Origin: Akkermansia sp. RCC_12PD
Lineage (GTDB): Bacteria > Verrucomicrobiota > Verrucomicrobiia > Verrucomicrobiales > Akkermansiaceae
NCBI RefSeq assembly: GCF_036417355.1
Contig: NZ_CP143889.1
Coordinates: 1,674,001-1,738,000, forward strand
Direction: 5' to 3'
Length of the DNA: 64,000 bases
The first letter of the stretch is position 1, and every line of letters begins with the position of its first letter. The notes beneath the pieces were generated by a model. The model did no database searches. It saw only the letters and a program-made list of their open reading frames with translations, and was not told where the DNA came from. The position numbers were made by a program, and so were the translations under genes. Positions 9,353 through 17,923 of the stretch are shown here, one piece after another.

Positions 9353-9831
9353 CAGCCCATTGGGTATGCGGCCGTCTCACCGGAAGGGGAATTTGCATGA
9401 AGGGAACACAGCATTTCGTTCACTGTTTTTAAGCAATGATTGAGTTCCCGCCTCTTTCCCCTTGAACTTTTTTATGAAAACTTTTGAAGGATTGAATGCT
9501 TTTTGTGTTAATAATGCATTCATTGTAAAAGAGTTTTCTTCAAAAGAAAAAAGTGTGTCGTACTATGATAGAAAAAGAGACTTCGTGAAGTATATTATTT
9601 GTCATGATATGACAAAAATGCGGCATGTTTTTTATATTGTTGATTTTTAATGTGTTGTGGTAAGGGTTTTTTTGTATTTACAAGAGGTGGTATAGAAAAA
9701 AAGTTTGCCAAGGCTGAAATTATTTCGTAACCAAGAGCCGCCGTTGCTGATTTTTGTCGGCACCGCACGCGGCCAGAAGGTTTTTTTTCAGGCATGATTG
9801 CCGCGTGTGTGGCGCTATAACCACGTACCAC
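9353..9831. other. AT-rich gene-free spacer
   Basis: From about 9430 to 9720 the DNA is markedly AT-rich compared with both flanks. A 58-codon frame begins at ATG 9474 (MKTFEGLNAFCVNN...) and ends at 9650. It has no ribosome-binding site, no recognisable domain and only AT-driven codons, so I do not call it a gene. No RNA gene is recognised. Confidence 0.45.
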
Positions 9832-10506
9832 ATGAATCTACGAATAATTGCCACCCTGTCTTGCGCCGTTATGGCCATGTTTGTCAGCAGCTGTGCGACA
9901 AATGGTGCCGTCACCGGCACGGGGAAATCCGATAGTGATACTCTTGTCCTGGCCCGCGTAAGTGAAAAATCACCGGGCTTTGTTCAGCCTCTGGCACCCA
10001 GCCGTTCAGCGATGCCCTCTTCCAGCCTTCCCAAACTGGGGCGCGACAAGCACAAGATGCCGTTTTACCATCCGTCCCAGCGTACCCGCGTAGTGCGTAC
10101 GACGGCTTACACACATTCCGAACGCGACCATTTGGCGTACGGCCCCCGCAATGCGGTGGGCACGTCTCTGAAGTACACGTCTTCCGTGCGCAGTGCGGCG
10201 GCGGACTGGTCCGTTTATCCGCTGGGGACCACATTCCGCATCAAGGGCCAGCCCTACCTCTATGTCGTTGACGATTACGGCAGCGCCCTGGTAGGCACGG
10301 GCACCATTGACATTTACCAGCCCAGCAAAAAGCTGATGAAGGATTGGGGGCGCCGCTATGTGGAACTGACCATTGTGCGCTGGGGAGATCCGGCCAACAG
10401 CCTGGAAGTTCTGAGCAGCCGCCGTGGCTACAGGCACTGCCGCGCCATGTACGCCGCCCTTCAGCACCGCGTGTCCAAGGGACTGTACGCCAAGGCCGAC
10501 AAGTAA
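9832..10506 (+). CDS. 3D-domain cell-wall lipoprotein
   Basis: The 224-residue exported protein starts MNLRIIATLSCAVMAMFVSSCATNG with a lipobox-type cysteine at about 22. The C-terminal half matches the 3D domain: RTTAYTHSERDH near residue 90, then WSVYPLGTTFRI and VVDDYGSALVGTGTIDIY with its conserved aspartates. The fold is that of double-psi-beta-barrel lytic transglycosylases (MltA/RPF-like), so a role in peptidoglycan turnover is likely. ATG 9832 is chosen because the signal sequence starts there; TATAAC lies 10 bases upstream as a possible -10 box. A strong terminator follows. Confidence 0.85.
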   Translation: MNLRIIATLSCAVMAMFVSSCATNGAVTGTGKSDSDTLVLARVSEKSPGFVQPLAPSRSAMPSSSLPKLGRDKHKMPFYHPSQRTRVVRTTAYTHSERDHLAYGPRNAVGTSLKYTSSVRSAAADWSVYPLGTTFRIKGQPYLYVVDDYGSALVGTGTIDIYQPSKKLMKDWGRRYVELTIVRWGDPANSLEVLSSRRGYRHCRAMYAALQHRVSKGLYAKADK

Positions 10507-10530
10507 CCCTGCGGGAAAACGCTTTTATAC

Positions 10531-10569
10531 CGCTCCGCCATCTATCGGGACGGCGGAGCGTTTTTTTTT
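10531..10569 (+). terminator. Rho-independent terminator after 3D lipoprotein
   Basis: A perfect 9-bp stem CGCTCCGCC / GGCGGAGCG (10531-10560) is followed by nine T. It isolates the lipoprotein gene from nth. Confidence 0.93.
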
Positions 10570-10571
10570 GT

Positions 10572-10600
10572 TTTCCGCCGCGCCTGCGGAATGGTATTCT
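10572..10600 (+). promoter_or_regulatory. Candidate leaderless promoter of nth
   Basis: TATTCT (10595-10600) ends six bases before the nth ATG (10607), with a weak TTTCCG 17 bases upstream. The position downstream of a strong terminator makes a promoter here necessary. Confidence 0.35.
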
Positions 10601-10606
10601 GGTGGC

Positions 10607-11245
10607 ATGGACAAGAAAGAACGGGCCTCCGTCGTGCAGGAGGAGCTGATGAGGCTGTATGAAAATCCGCCCATTCCCCTTACCCATCATGACCCTTATA
10701 CCCTGCTGGTTGCCGTTCTTTTGTCTGCCCAGTGTACGGACAAGCGTGTAAACCTGGTTACTCCTGCTCTGTTTGCCCTGGCTTCCACGCCGGAGGAAAT
10801 GGCCCGGCAGGACGTGGAGGCCGTGCGTGAAATCGTGCGTCCCTGCGGCCTTTCGGAGAGGAAGGCTTCCGCCATCGTGAATCTGAGCAGGATTCTGGCG
10901 GAGCAGTACGGAGGGCAGGTCCCCTGCGACTTCCAGGCGCTGGAATCTCTGCCCGGCGTGGGTCATAAGACGGCCTCCGTTGTCATGGCGCAGGCGTTCG
11001 GCGTACCGGCATTTCCGGTGGATACCCACATCTTCCGCCTGTCGCGGCTGTGGGGGCTGAGCAGTGGAAAAACGGTGGAGGCCGTGGAGCGTGATCTGAA
11101 AGAGCTTTACCCTGAAAACACATGGGGGGATCTCCATTTGCGTATCGTGCTGTACGGCCGTGAATACTGCCCCGCCAGGGGATGCGGAGGGAGCTGTGCC
11201 ATCTGCAGCCGGCTGAACCGGGCAGCGGGTTTTACGGACGCTTGA
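10607..11245 (+). CDS. nth: Endonuclease III
   Basis: This is a 212-residue bifunctional DNA glycosylase/AP lyase for oxidised pyrimidines. The HhH-GPD core is intact: LLVAVLLSAQCTDKRVN, LPGVGHKTASVV (catalytic Lys in the hairpin) and VDTHIFRLSRLWGL (catalytic Asp). The C-terminal Fe-S loop reads YCPARGCGGSCAICSRL. Its four cysteines have spacing C-x4-C-x3-C-x2-C instead of the usual C-x6-C-x2-C-x5-C, and no Cys follows. The frame is open upstream through the terminator, so ATG 10607 is the sensible start. Confidence 0.95.
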   Translation: MDKKERASVVQEELMRLYENPPIPLTHHDPYTLLVAVLLSAQCTDKRVNLVTPALFALASTPEEMARQDVEAVREIVRPCGLSERKASAIVNLSRILAEQYGGQVPCDFQALESLPGVGHKTASVVMAQAFGVPAFPVDTHIFRLSRLWGLSSGKTVEAVERDLKELYPENTWGDLHLRIVLYGREYCPARGCGGSCAICSRLNRAAGFTDA

Positions 11246-11271
11246 ATTTTGACAGAGTCCAAAATGAATGC

Positions 11272-11301
11272 TTGCAAGTCTGAATTTGCATGCTTTAATA
11301 C
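11272..11301 (+). promoter_or_regulatory. Candidate promoter of the exb/TPR locus
   Basis: TTGCAA (11272-11277), 18-base spacer, TAATAC (11296-11301), 36 bases before the ATG of the ExbB-like gene. Confidence 0.4.
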
Positions 11302-11337
11302 ACCAGTATCTTTTCGAACAACCATATAACTTACATT

Positions 11338-12126
11338 ATGAAGAACCTTTTTAGACTGGGTTTCCGTTTCGCTGCATTCGCTACTGTGCTGATGGCTGCA
11401 TTTTCCACGTCGGCCTTTGCCCAGGATGCGGCAGCTGCTGCCCCGCAGGAAAAGACCATGCTTGACAAGTGGATCATCGCCGGTGGTTGGACCATGATTC
11501 CGATCATGCTGGTGGAAGCCTTCATCGTTTTCCTGGTGATTTACAACATGGTCGCCCTGAAAAAGGACAAGTTCTGCCCGGAAGATCTGAAAGTCACCCT
11601 TCTTCAACTGATGGCCGAATGCCGGATCCGCTCCGCCATTGAAGTGGCCGCCGGCAGCCCCACCTACCTGGGCCGCCTGGTTGCCTACGCACTGCCGAAC
11701 GTGGATGCCACCCGTCCGGAAGACCTTGGCAAGGACGCCATCGAAGACGCCATTGCCGATTTTACGGCCAACGAAAGCCGTTCCGTATTCAAGTGGATCA
11801 ACATGCTTGCCCTTTGCGCGCAGATTTCTCCGATGCTCGGCCTCTTCGGGACGGTGCAGGGGATGGTAGGGGCGTTCGGTACGCTGTCTACTGCGGGCCA
11901 GGCGGATCCCACCCAGCTTGCTGGTGACATTTCCGTGGCTTTGCTGACGACGTTCTGGGGCCTGATCAACGCCATTATCGCCACTCCGTTCTTCTTCTTC
12001 CAGAAGGGTATTGCCAATGCCCATGTCGCCGAATGCGTGGGGACGCTGCAGGAAATGGTGAACACCTCCATCAACGTGGTGAACGCTGAAGCCCAGCTTG
12101 CCCGCATCCCCGAAGGCTTGGCTTGA
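11338..12126 (+). CDS. exbB: ExbB/TolQ/MotA-family proton channel protein
   Basis: The 262-residue inner-membrane protein has a cleavable-looking signal (1-28, ending SAFAQ), a first helix at about 47-67 (GGWTMIPIMLVEAFIVFLVIYNMV), a cytoplasmic loop, and the two conserved helices of the family. These read SPMLGLFGTVQGMVGAFGTL and DISVALLTTFWGLINAIIATPFFFF, the MotA/ExbB pattern. With ExbD it converts proton-motive force into work across the periplasm. The downstream genes suggest it powers a dedicated TPR-protein complex; the standard TonB partner is not adjacent. Confidence 0.92.
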   Translation: MKNLFRLGFRFAAFATVLMAAFSTSAFAQDAAAAAPQEKTMLDKWIIAGGWTMIPIMLVEAFIVFLVIYNMVALKKDKFCPEDLKVTLLQLMAECRIRSAIEVAAGSPTYLGRLVAYALPNVDATRPEDLGKDAIEDAIADFTANESRSVFKWINMLALCAQISPMLGLFGTVQGMVGAFGTLSTAGQADPTQLAGDISVALLTTFWGLINAIIATPFFFFQKGIANAHVAECVGTLQEMVNTSINVVNAEAQLARIPEGLA

Positions 12127-12144
12127 TCGCAGGCGAGCCTATGG

Positions 12145-12185
12145 TCCGGCCCGTAAACTTCCGCCCCAGGCGGAGACGGGCCGGA
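12145..12185 (+). promoter_or_regulatory. Intercistronic hairpin between exbB and exbD
   Basis: A perfect 10-bp outer stem TCCGGCCCGT / ACGGGCCGGA encloses a 5-bp inner stem CCGCC / GGCGG. No T-tract follows, so it is more likely an mRNA stability or processing element than a terminator. Confidence 0.65.
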
Positions 12186-12207
12186 GAATCTCAACCAAAT
12201 GTAGCTT

Positions 12208-12714
12208 ATGGGGAAGAAAAAAGCCAATATAGCTTCCGATGAAGAGAGCGGGGAAATGGATATGTCCCCCATGATCGACATGGTGTTCCTCCTGTTGATC
12301 TTCTTCGTGGTGAACGCTACGGCCATTACCGTTAAAAAGGATAAGAACATTCAGATGCCTACGGCCACCAGCTCCGGTGAAGTGAAGTCCGCCAACGGCT
12401 GTATCGTGGTGAATGTGTACGGGGAAGGCGAAGGCAAGCGGCCCGACGGCATGAGCAATGACGTGCGCTGGGCCTCCGATGTCAGCGCCCCGCTCAATTC
12501 TCCGGATGAATTGAAGGAATATATCAAGAACCTTGCGGAACGCTTCAAGGACAAGCAGGATTTTGAAACGCGCCTTTATCTGCGCGGCGACCAGAAGGCT
12601 CTGTTCAAAGGCTCCCGCGAAGTCATTCGCGTGGCGGCGGAATGCGGAGTGACCAAAGTGGTCTTTGCCGTGCTGCCCGCCAAGAACTCCGCCCCCGCAA
12701 GCAGGGAAGACTAA
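12208..12714 (+). CDS. exbD: ExbD/TolR biopolymer transport protein (first copy)
   Basis: The 168-residue protein has a short cytoplasmic N-terminus (MGKKKANIASDEESGEMDMSP) and one membrane helix whose start carries the family aspartate: MIDMVFLLLIFFVVNATAI (Asp about 28). A periplasmic domain of about 120 residues follows, with the typical TolR C-terminal pattern (YLRGDQKALFKGSREVIRVAAECGVTKVVFAVLP). It pairs with the ExbB-like protein 81 bases upstream and a second ExbD 12 bases downstream. The periplasmic domain has extra sequence (GEGEGKRPDGMSNDVRWASDV) compared with a minimal ExbD. Confidence 0.92.
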   Translation: MGKKKANIASDEESGEMDMSPMIDMVFLLLIFFVVNATAITVKKDKNIQMPTATSSGEVKSANGCIVVNVYGEGEGKRPDGMSNDVRWASDVSAPLNSPDELKEYIKNLAERFKDKQDFETRLYLRGDQKALFKGSREVIRVAAECGVTKVVFAVLPAKNSAPASRED

Positions 12715-12726
12715 TCATCACGCATC

Positions 12727-13185
12727 ATGGCCAGACACAAGAAATTGGAACCGATTGAGGATGAAGATCCCAAGCTGGATATCTCGTCCCTGATCGACGT
12801 ATGCTTCCTTCTGCTGATTTACTTCATCGTGGCGACCTCTCTGATTCAGGAACGCAAGCTGGACATGTCCATGCCCGGCAGCGCTCCGAGCGATACGGCC
12901 GCCCAGATCGAACCCGCTCTGATCCGCATCATCAAGGACGGCACCATTTACTGGGGCAAGGACAACAGCCTGATGATCGACAATGACATGAACAACCACA
13001 ACCTGTCGACGCTCGTGCAGCAGCTGGAAGCCAAGAAGCAGGAAGCCAGCGCCGTAGGCACCAAGCCCGTCGTTCAGTTGTGGGTGGAAGGCGAAGTCCC
13101 CCACCAGCGCGTCATTGACGTCATGAACGCCTTGACGGAGGCCGGGATTACAACGGTGGCCCTGACCGACCTCAAGGACGATTAA
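12727..13185 (+). CDS. exbD: ExbD/TolR biopolymer transport protein (second copy)
   Basis: The 152-residue second ExbD has the N-terminus MARHKKLEPIEDEDPKLDISSLIDVCFLLLIYFIVATSL. It holds the membrane helix and the proton-path Asp (SLIDVCF, about 24). The periplasmic domain ends VEGEVPHQRVIDVMNALTEAGITTVALTDL, as in TolR/ExbD. It is clearly diverged from the first copy, which fits a heteromeric stator. A terminator follows within 60 bases. Confidence 0.92.
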   Translation: MARHKKLEPIEDEDPKLDISSLIDVCFLLLIYFIVATSLIQERKLDMSMPGSAPSDTAAQIEPALIRIIKDGTIYWGKDNSLMIDNDMNNHNLSTLVQQLEAKKQEASAVGTKPVVQLWVEGEVPHQRVIDVMNALTEAGITTVALTDLKDD

Positions 13186-13209
13186 AGGCGGAAGCCTTGA
13201 CTGGATTTC

Positions 13210-13246
13210 AGCTCCCGGGCCTTTGTGGCTTTCCGGGAGCTTTTTT
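13210..13246 (+). terminator. Rho-independent terminator after second exbD
   Basis: A perfect 9-bp stem AGCTCCCGG / CCGGGAGCT (13210-13241) leads into a run of six T. It separates the Exb genes from the TPR gene, which must then have its own promoter or depend on readthrough. Confidence 0.85.
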
Positions 13247-13544
13247 ATCGAGCGGAAGGCTGGATGCCGGGACCGTTTATCCCTTTTCTTCTCATGTTCC
13301 GGAACTGGTGGAAGGTTTTCCAGAGGCTCTTTGAGGATGGGGAGGCAGCAGGGTGCGGGAATAAATAAACGAGGCGCGCGTGCGGCTTCTTGCATGGATG
13401 ACTAAAAAGGCGAACTTTCTGCTTTAGACTTTGCCGCATCTTGTTAAAATGACGCAATCCATTACAGGCAGGCATATTTCCTGCTTTTGCGGAGATGCCG
13501 TACCTGTTCGACTATCTCTTCTGTTTCAACGATTTTTTAAACAC
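13247..13544. other. Spacer upstream of the TPR gene
   Basis: The frame of the TPR gene stays open to 13431, but no signal peptide or domain lies upstream of ATG 13545. TTTAGA (13424-13429), a 16-base spacer and TAAAAT (13446-13451) could be its promoter. I see nothing else here. Confidence 0.35.
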
Positions 13545-16500
13545 ATGATCAACTCAAACTATACTACTGCACTGGCGGCCGGCCTGGTTTCCGTGCTGAG
13601 CATTGGCGCGGTGATGCCTTCTCATGCGCAGAATGGTCCGCGCGATTATCAGCGTACGGCCCTGGCTGCCATGAGGGAAGGCAAGTGGCAGGAAGCTCTG
13701 GATGCCGTCGACCGCTGCATCCGCGTTTATGAACCCCGTATCAAGATGCTGGGCCTGGATGACGGTTTCGGCTGGTTTTATTACCAGAAAGGTGTCTGTC
13801 TGTCCCAACTGAAGAAATACAGTGAAGCCGTGGAGGCTTTCAAGGCCTGCTATACCAAGTTCCCGAGCGCCAGAAACCAGCTCGTGAAGATGGCCCTGTT
13901 CCGCGAAGGGGAAAATTACTGCCGCATGGGCGAATTCGGCAAGGGAGCCGAGCTTCTGGAAAAGTTCCTGAAGGAATACCGCAACGATCCCGTTGCCAGA
14001 AACGTGAACGCCGGGGAAGTGCAGGGCCTGCTGGCCCAGTGCTATTTCAGGATGGATCCGCCTTCTTTCGACAAGGGGCTGGAAAACCTCACCGCCTGCG
14101 TGAATTCCCGCTACAAGGGACGCCGCATTTCAGACGCCGTCATCACCAATTCCTTCCTGGCGATGGTGGAGTCCGCCATCAAGACCGGCAAGTGCCAGGA
14201 AACGGTGAAATTTGTGGAAGCCCACCCTTCCGTGATGAACATCAGCCCCACCCGCGTGGCGCTGTACGCCCCCAAGCTGGTGAGCGATATTGCGGAAGCC
14301 CTGGAAAAATCCCGTTCTCTTCTTCAGAGCGGCAAGCAGAAGGAGTCTGAAGACTATGCCTCCCTGGCCCTGACGCTGATGGGGCTTTTGCCCGACCAGG
14401 CCGGAGTGCTGGCGGACGCCAACCATTCCCTGGACCGCCTGGGCCGCGCTAACGGCGCCGTTCCCGGCGTTACCGATCTTTCCCATACGCTGGACAAGTC
14501 AAAGGTGAACACCTTGATCGAGCAGTTCAACAAGATGAAGGAGGAAGGCAAGGTTCTGGATGCCTTCACGTTCAATTTCATGGGCAACCAGGCCATGGTG
14601 CATGGTTCGCAGCGCGTTGCCCGCGCCGCCTACCAGCTCATCAATGACTTCTATCCGGATGCCCCGGGCAGGGAAGACAATCTGTTCTACCTGGCCATGA
14701 CCACCTGGCAGCTTGGGGAAGCGGACAAGGGCGGGGAGCTGGTGGCCCAGCATATCAAGGAATTCCCGAATTCCAAGTACGCCCCCACCTTGAATACCCT
14801 GTCCCTGGAAGGCTTGCTGAAAGACAAGAAGTTCGATCTTTGCGTTCAGCAGGCGGACAAGGTCATGGAACTGCACAAGGGCGATCCCACCCACAAGTTC
14901 TATGAACTGGCCCTGTATTGCAAGGGCGCTTCCCTGTTCAACCTGGGAGCCGCTGATGCTGCTCGCTACAAAGATGCCGTTCCCGTGCTGGAACGCTTCG
15001 TCAAGGAATACAGGGACAGCACCTACCTGAAGACGGCCATGTATCTGCTGGGTGAAACGTACACGAACCTGGGCAGGGCGGATGATGCCATCCAGGCTTT
15101 CACCAACTATATTGCCCGCTTCCCGGAAAAGGATGACGCCAACCTGGCCGCCGTGCTTTATGACCGCGCCTTCAATTACCTGGGCCGCAAGAATCCCGGC
15201 GACGAGGAGCTTGCCATCAAGGATGCCAAGGAAATCGTGGACAATTTCAAGGACCACCGCCTGTTCCCGTATGCCAACAACCTGCTTGCCAGCCTTTACG
15301 CCGGCAGCAAGGAGCATGAGCAGGAATCGGAAGCCTATTCGCTGGCCGCCCTGGAATCCGCCAAGAAGCTGGGCGACAAGCGTCCCGCCGCGGAAGCCGT
15401 ATACAACCTGCTTGTGAACGCCACCAGGAAGCCTCTTCCCCTGGAGCCGAAGGAGGCCGTGGAGGCCGCCCGCAAGGCCCGCCGGGATGAAGTCAAGAAG
15501 TGGTATGACGAATACTGGAAGGTTGCCGATATGCCCGGCAGCCGCTACAGCCTCCAGCTTGCCGCGGCAGCCATGGACTTCTTCAAGGACGACAAGGAAA
15601 TGTTTGACCCCACGGCCGTCAAGATGCAGGAAGTCATTGTCCGGGAAGGCAAGAAGGACGACCCCAAGATGACTGTTCTGCTGGAGGAAGCCGTGAATTC
15701 CTATACCAAGAATTACATGGCCGGCTACAAGGCCCTGGGACGGGAATTGGACGCCAACGCCCTGCGCAATCACTTCTACAGGTTCCCCGGCGTGGACAAC
15801 AGCAAAGATAAGACCTTGAGCGCCATGCTCCGCATGGCCGTCATCGCCCAGACGCAGGAAGTCTTTGAAAAGGCACCTACGGAAACGGACGAGCAGCGTG
15901 CCGCCAAGGCCGCGCAGGAAGGTTTGGTCAAGCAGCTTTTCGTGGAACTGAAGCGCGACTTCAAGCCCTCCGACCTGCCGCCCTACACGCTTGTCAAGCT
16001 GGGCATGCACCTGGCCAATACCTCCCAGCCGGAGGAAAGCATTGCCTACTTTGATGAAATCCTGGATCCGTCGGAACCGAATCCGGTGCGCAAGCAGGCC
16101 CGCATCAACGGCATGTCCAAGTACCGCAAGAACGCGGTCTTCGGCAAGGCCGTGGCTCTGGGCCGCAGCAAGGATAATGCCAAGGTGGATACCGCCATCA
16201 AGATGATGAGGGATGAACTCAGCAAGGAGGAATCCAGCTCCAATCCGGACCGCAAGGCCATGGAAGACGCCCAGTATAATCTGGTCAAGTTTACCGCCGC
16301 CCGCCAGGACTGGCCCGCCGTGATTGCCGCCGCGGAGAAATACCGCGCCGACAAGTCCTACAAGAAGAATTTGCCGGAAGTCCTCTTCCTGCAGGGGCAG
16401 GCCTACCTGAAGCAGAATGAGCCGGACAAGGCCCTGGTCTGCTTCATGAACATTACGGGCGCCGATTACAAGGGCCTGGTGAAGTGGTCCGCTCCCGCCA

Positions 16501-16781
16501 TGCTGGCCCAGATGGATACGCTGTGGAATAGAAACAGGATGTCCCAGGGCACCGGCAAGCAGCCTTCCGACAGGTACGTCGCATGGAGGACGGGCAGCCA
16601 GTATGTCCAGTTGCTGGATACTCCGGCCAACCGCAAGAGGATGACCGCGGAGGACAGCGACCTGCTCAACCAGGTCAAGGACAAGGTGTCCAGATTCGGT
16701 TCCGATCCTGCCGTCAGCCAGGAACGTTCGGACATCGCCGCCTATGAAGCGGCCATCCGTTCCGCCAGGGGGCAGAAATAA
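13545..16781 (+). CDS. Giant periplasmic tetratricopeptide-repeat protein
   Basis: This protein has about 1078 residues. ATG 13545 begins a clear signal peptide (MINSNYTTALAAGLVSVLSIGAVMPSHAQ). The rest is almost wholly helical TPR-like repeats, for example ALAAMREGKWQEALDAVDRCI, YYQKGVCLSQLKKYSEAVEAFKACY, YLLGETYTNLGRADDAIQAFTNYIARFPEK and FLQGQAYLKQNEPDKALVCFMNI. There is no catalytic domain. TPR proteins of this kind downstream of ExbB-ExbD-ExbD are likely periplasmic scaffolds energised by the stator; the cargo is unknown. The frame upstream of 13545 has no signal sequence, so that start is preferred. Confidence 0.88.
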   Translation: MINSNYTTALAAGLVSVLSIGAVMPSHAQNGPRDYQRTALAAMREGKWQEALDAVDRCIRVYEPRIKMLGLDDGFGWFYYQKGVCLSQLKKYSEAVEAFKACYTKFPSARNQLVKMALFREGENYCRMGEFGKGAELLEKFLKEYRNDPVARNVNAGEVQGLLAQCYFRMDPPSFDKGLENLTACVNSRYKGRRISDAVITNSFLAMVESAIKTGKCQETVKFVEAHPSVMNISPTRVALYAPKLVSDIAEALEKSRSLLQSGKQKESEDYASLALTLMGLLPDQAGVLADANHSLDRLGRANGAVPGVTDLSHTLDKSKVNTLIEQFNKMKEEGKVLDAFTFNFMGNQAMVHGSQRVARAAYQLINDFYPDAPGREDNLFYLAMTTWQLGEADKGGELVAQHIKEFPNSKYAPTLNTLSLEGLLKDKKFDLCVQQADKVMELHKGDPTHKFYELALYCKGASLFNLGAADAARYKDAVPVLERFVKEYRDSTYLKTAMYLLGETYTNLGRADDAIQAFTNYIARFPEKDDANLAAVLYDRAFNYLGRKNPGDEELAIKDAKEIVDNFKDHRLFPYANNLLASLYAGSKEHEQESEAYSLAALESAKKLGDKRPAAEAVYNLLVNATRKPLPLEPKEAVEAARKARRDEVKKWYDEYWKVADMPGSRYSLQLAAAAMDFFKDDKEMFDPTAVKMQEVIVREGKKDDPKMTVLLEEAVNSYTKNYMAGYKALGRELDANALRNHFYRFPGVDNSKDKTLSAMLRMAVIAQTQEVFEKAPTETDEQRAAKAAQEGLVKQLFVELKRDFKPSDLPPYTLVKLGMHLANTSQPEESIAYFDEILDPSEPNPVRKQARINGMSKYRKNAVFGKAVALGRSKDNAKVDTAIKMMRDELSKEESSSNPDRKAMEDAQYNLVKFTAARQDWPAVIAAAEKYRADKSYKKNLPEVLFLQGQAYLKQNEPDKALVCFMNITGADYKGLVKWSAPAMLAQMDTLWNRNRMSQGTGKQPSDRYVAWRTGSQYVQLLDTPANRKRMTAEDSDLLNQVKDKVSRFGSDPAVSQERSDIAAYEAAIRSARGQK

Positions 16782-16807
16782 CGAAACACGGTTAGCATAT
16801 AAACGAT

Positions 16808-17839
16808 ATGAAAGCACTTTCAGTAATAATGGTATTGGCCGGTCTGTCCACTCTGGTTCCGGCCATGGCGCAGAACGCCGCGGACCCTCCCCGCCTGAGG
16901 GCCCGCGTAGCGAATCCCGCCATCAAGAATGGCCGCCCGACGGATATTTTCATTCTGTCGGCCAACGGTCCCATGGTCCAGTTTGTGGAAACACGGGAAT
17001 CCCAGGACATTCTTCAACAGGCTGCCAGCGCGTTCAGGACGTTGTACATCTTTGAAACGGATGACTTCGTCGACGCGAAGGTAGCCATGGAAAACCGCAA
17101 GTACCAGGACGCCCGCAACAAGTTCCATGCCCTGATCGGCAAGTATGCCGCCACGCTTCCCATCAAGGACAGCCTGTCCGCCCGGGCAGCCGTCAATGAA
17201 CTGGAATGCGCCATGCGCATGATGGACTGGGCCGGCGTGAAGGGACTGGTGTCCCGGTTCCCCGTCAGGGCTGCCAATCTGTCCCCTTCCGCACAGAATG
17301 ATTTGGAAGTAGCCAAAATCATGGCCCTGATTCCGGACAGGAACTGGAACGAGGTGAAGACCCAGGCCTCCTCCTTCCTCGCAACGAAGAAGAATGCCAC
17401 GCGCCTTCAGCAGGCGCGCATGAAGTACGCCCTGGGAGCAGCCTCCCTTGCATCAAGGGACCCCAACAAGGCTTTGGATTATTTTGCGGAAGCGCTGGTG
17501 CTCCTGCATGGTTCCGACGAGAACCTCGGTTCCGCCAGCATCACCCGCTCCCTGGATGCCTACCTGCGCATGCCGGATGTTGCCCAGTTTCTGGAAAACT
17601 CCGCGGTGTCCGCCGCGGTGGAGGCCAGAAAGCATAATCCGGAAACCGTGATTCCCGAGATGCAGATGAAGACGCGCCCCCTCAACGTGAAGGAAGCGGC
17701 GGCCCTGTACCGCCTGCATGAACTTATGTTCCCGGACAAGAAGTTGCCGGCCAAGTACGATGCCTTTGCCGTTTCCTACAAGAATCCCTCCGCCGGTACT
17801 GCCGCACAGGCTCCCGCGGAAGCGGAAAAGAAGCAGTAG
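16808..17839 (+). CDS. Secreted TPR-like helical protein of the exb locus
   Basis: The 343-residue protein has a signal peptide (MKALSVIMVLAGLSTLVPAMAQ). A short basic stretch follows (RLRARVANPAIKNGRPTDIF), then helical repeats such as YQDARNKFHALIGKYAATLP and ARMKYALGAASLASRDPNKALDYFAEALVLL that resemble TPRs. The C-terminus is Ala/Glu-rich and probably disordered. I do not recognise a named family. It starts 26 bases after the giant TPR gene and is followed by a terminator, so the two are co-transcribed and probably act together. Confidence 0.8.
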   Translation: MKALSVIMVLAGLSTLVPAMAQNAADPPRLRARVANPAIKNGRPTDIFILSANGPMVQFVETRESQDILQQAASAFRTLYIFETDDFVDAKVAMENRKYQDARNKFHALIGKYAATLPIKDSLSARAAVNELECAMRMMDWAGVKGLVSRFPVRAANLSPSAQNDLEVAKIMALIPDRNWNEVKTQASSFLATKKNATRLQQARMKYALGAASLASRDPNKALDYFAEALVLLHGSDENLGSASITRSLDAYLRMPDVAQFLENSAVSAAVEARKHNPETVIPEMQMKTRPLNVKEAAALYRLHELMFPDKKLPAKYDAFAVSYKNPSAGTAAQAPAEAEKKQ

Positions 17840-17878
17840 GAACCAGTCAGGGAAATACTTAGAACTTTTCCCCGGTTT

Positions 17879-17923
17879 AAACGGAGCCGTCCTGCCCAGG
17901 TTGCAGGGCGGTTCCGTTTTTTT
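17879..17923 (+). terminator. Rho-independent terminator ending the exb/TPR locus
   Basis: A long imperfect stem (AACGGAGCCGTCCTGC pairing with GCAGGGCGGTTCCGTT) ends in seven T before TTTC. Confidence 0.85.

Noticed and set aside
9474-9650. 58-codon AT-rich open frame
   Set aside because: No ribosome-binding site, domain or signal peptide; composition alone explains it.
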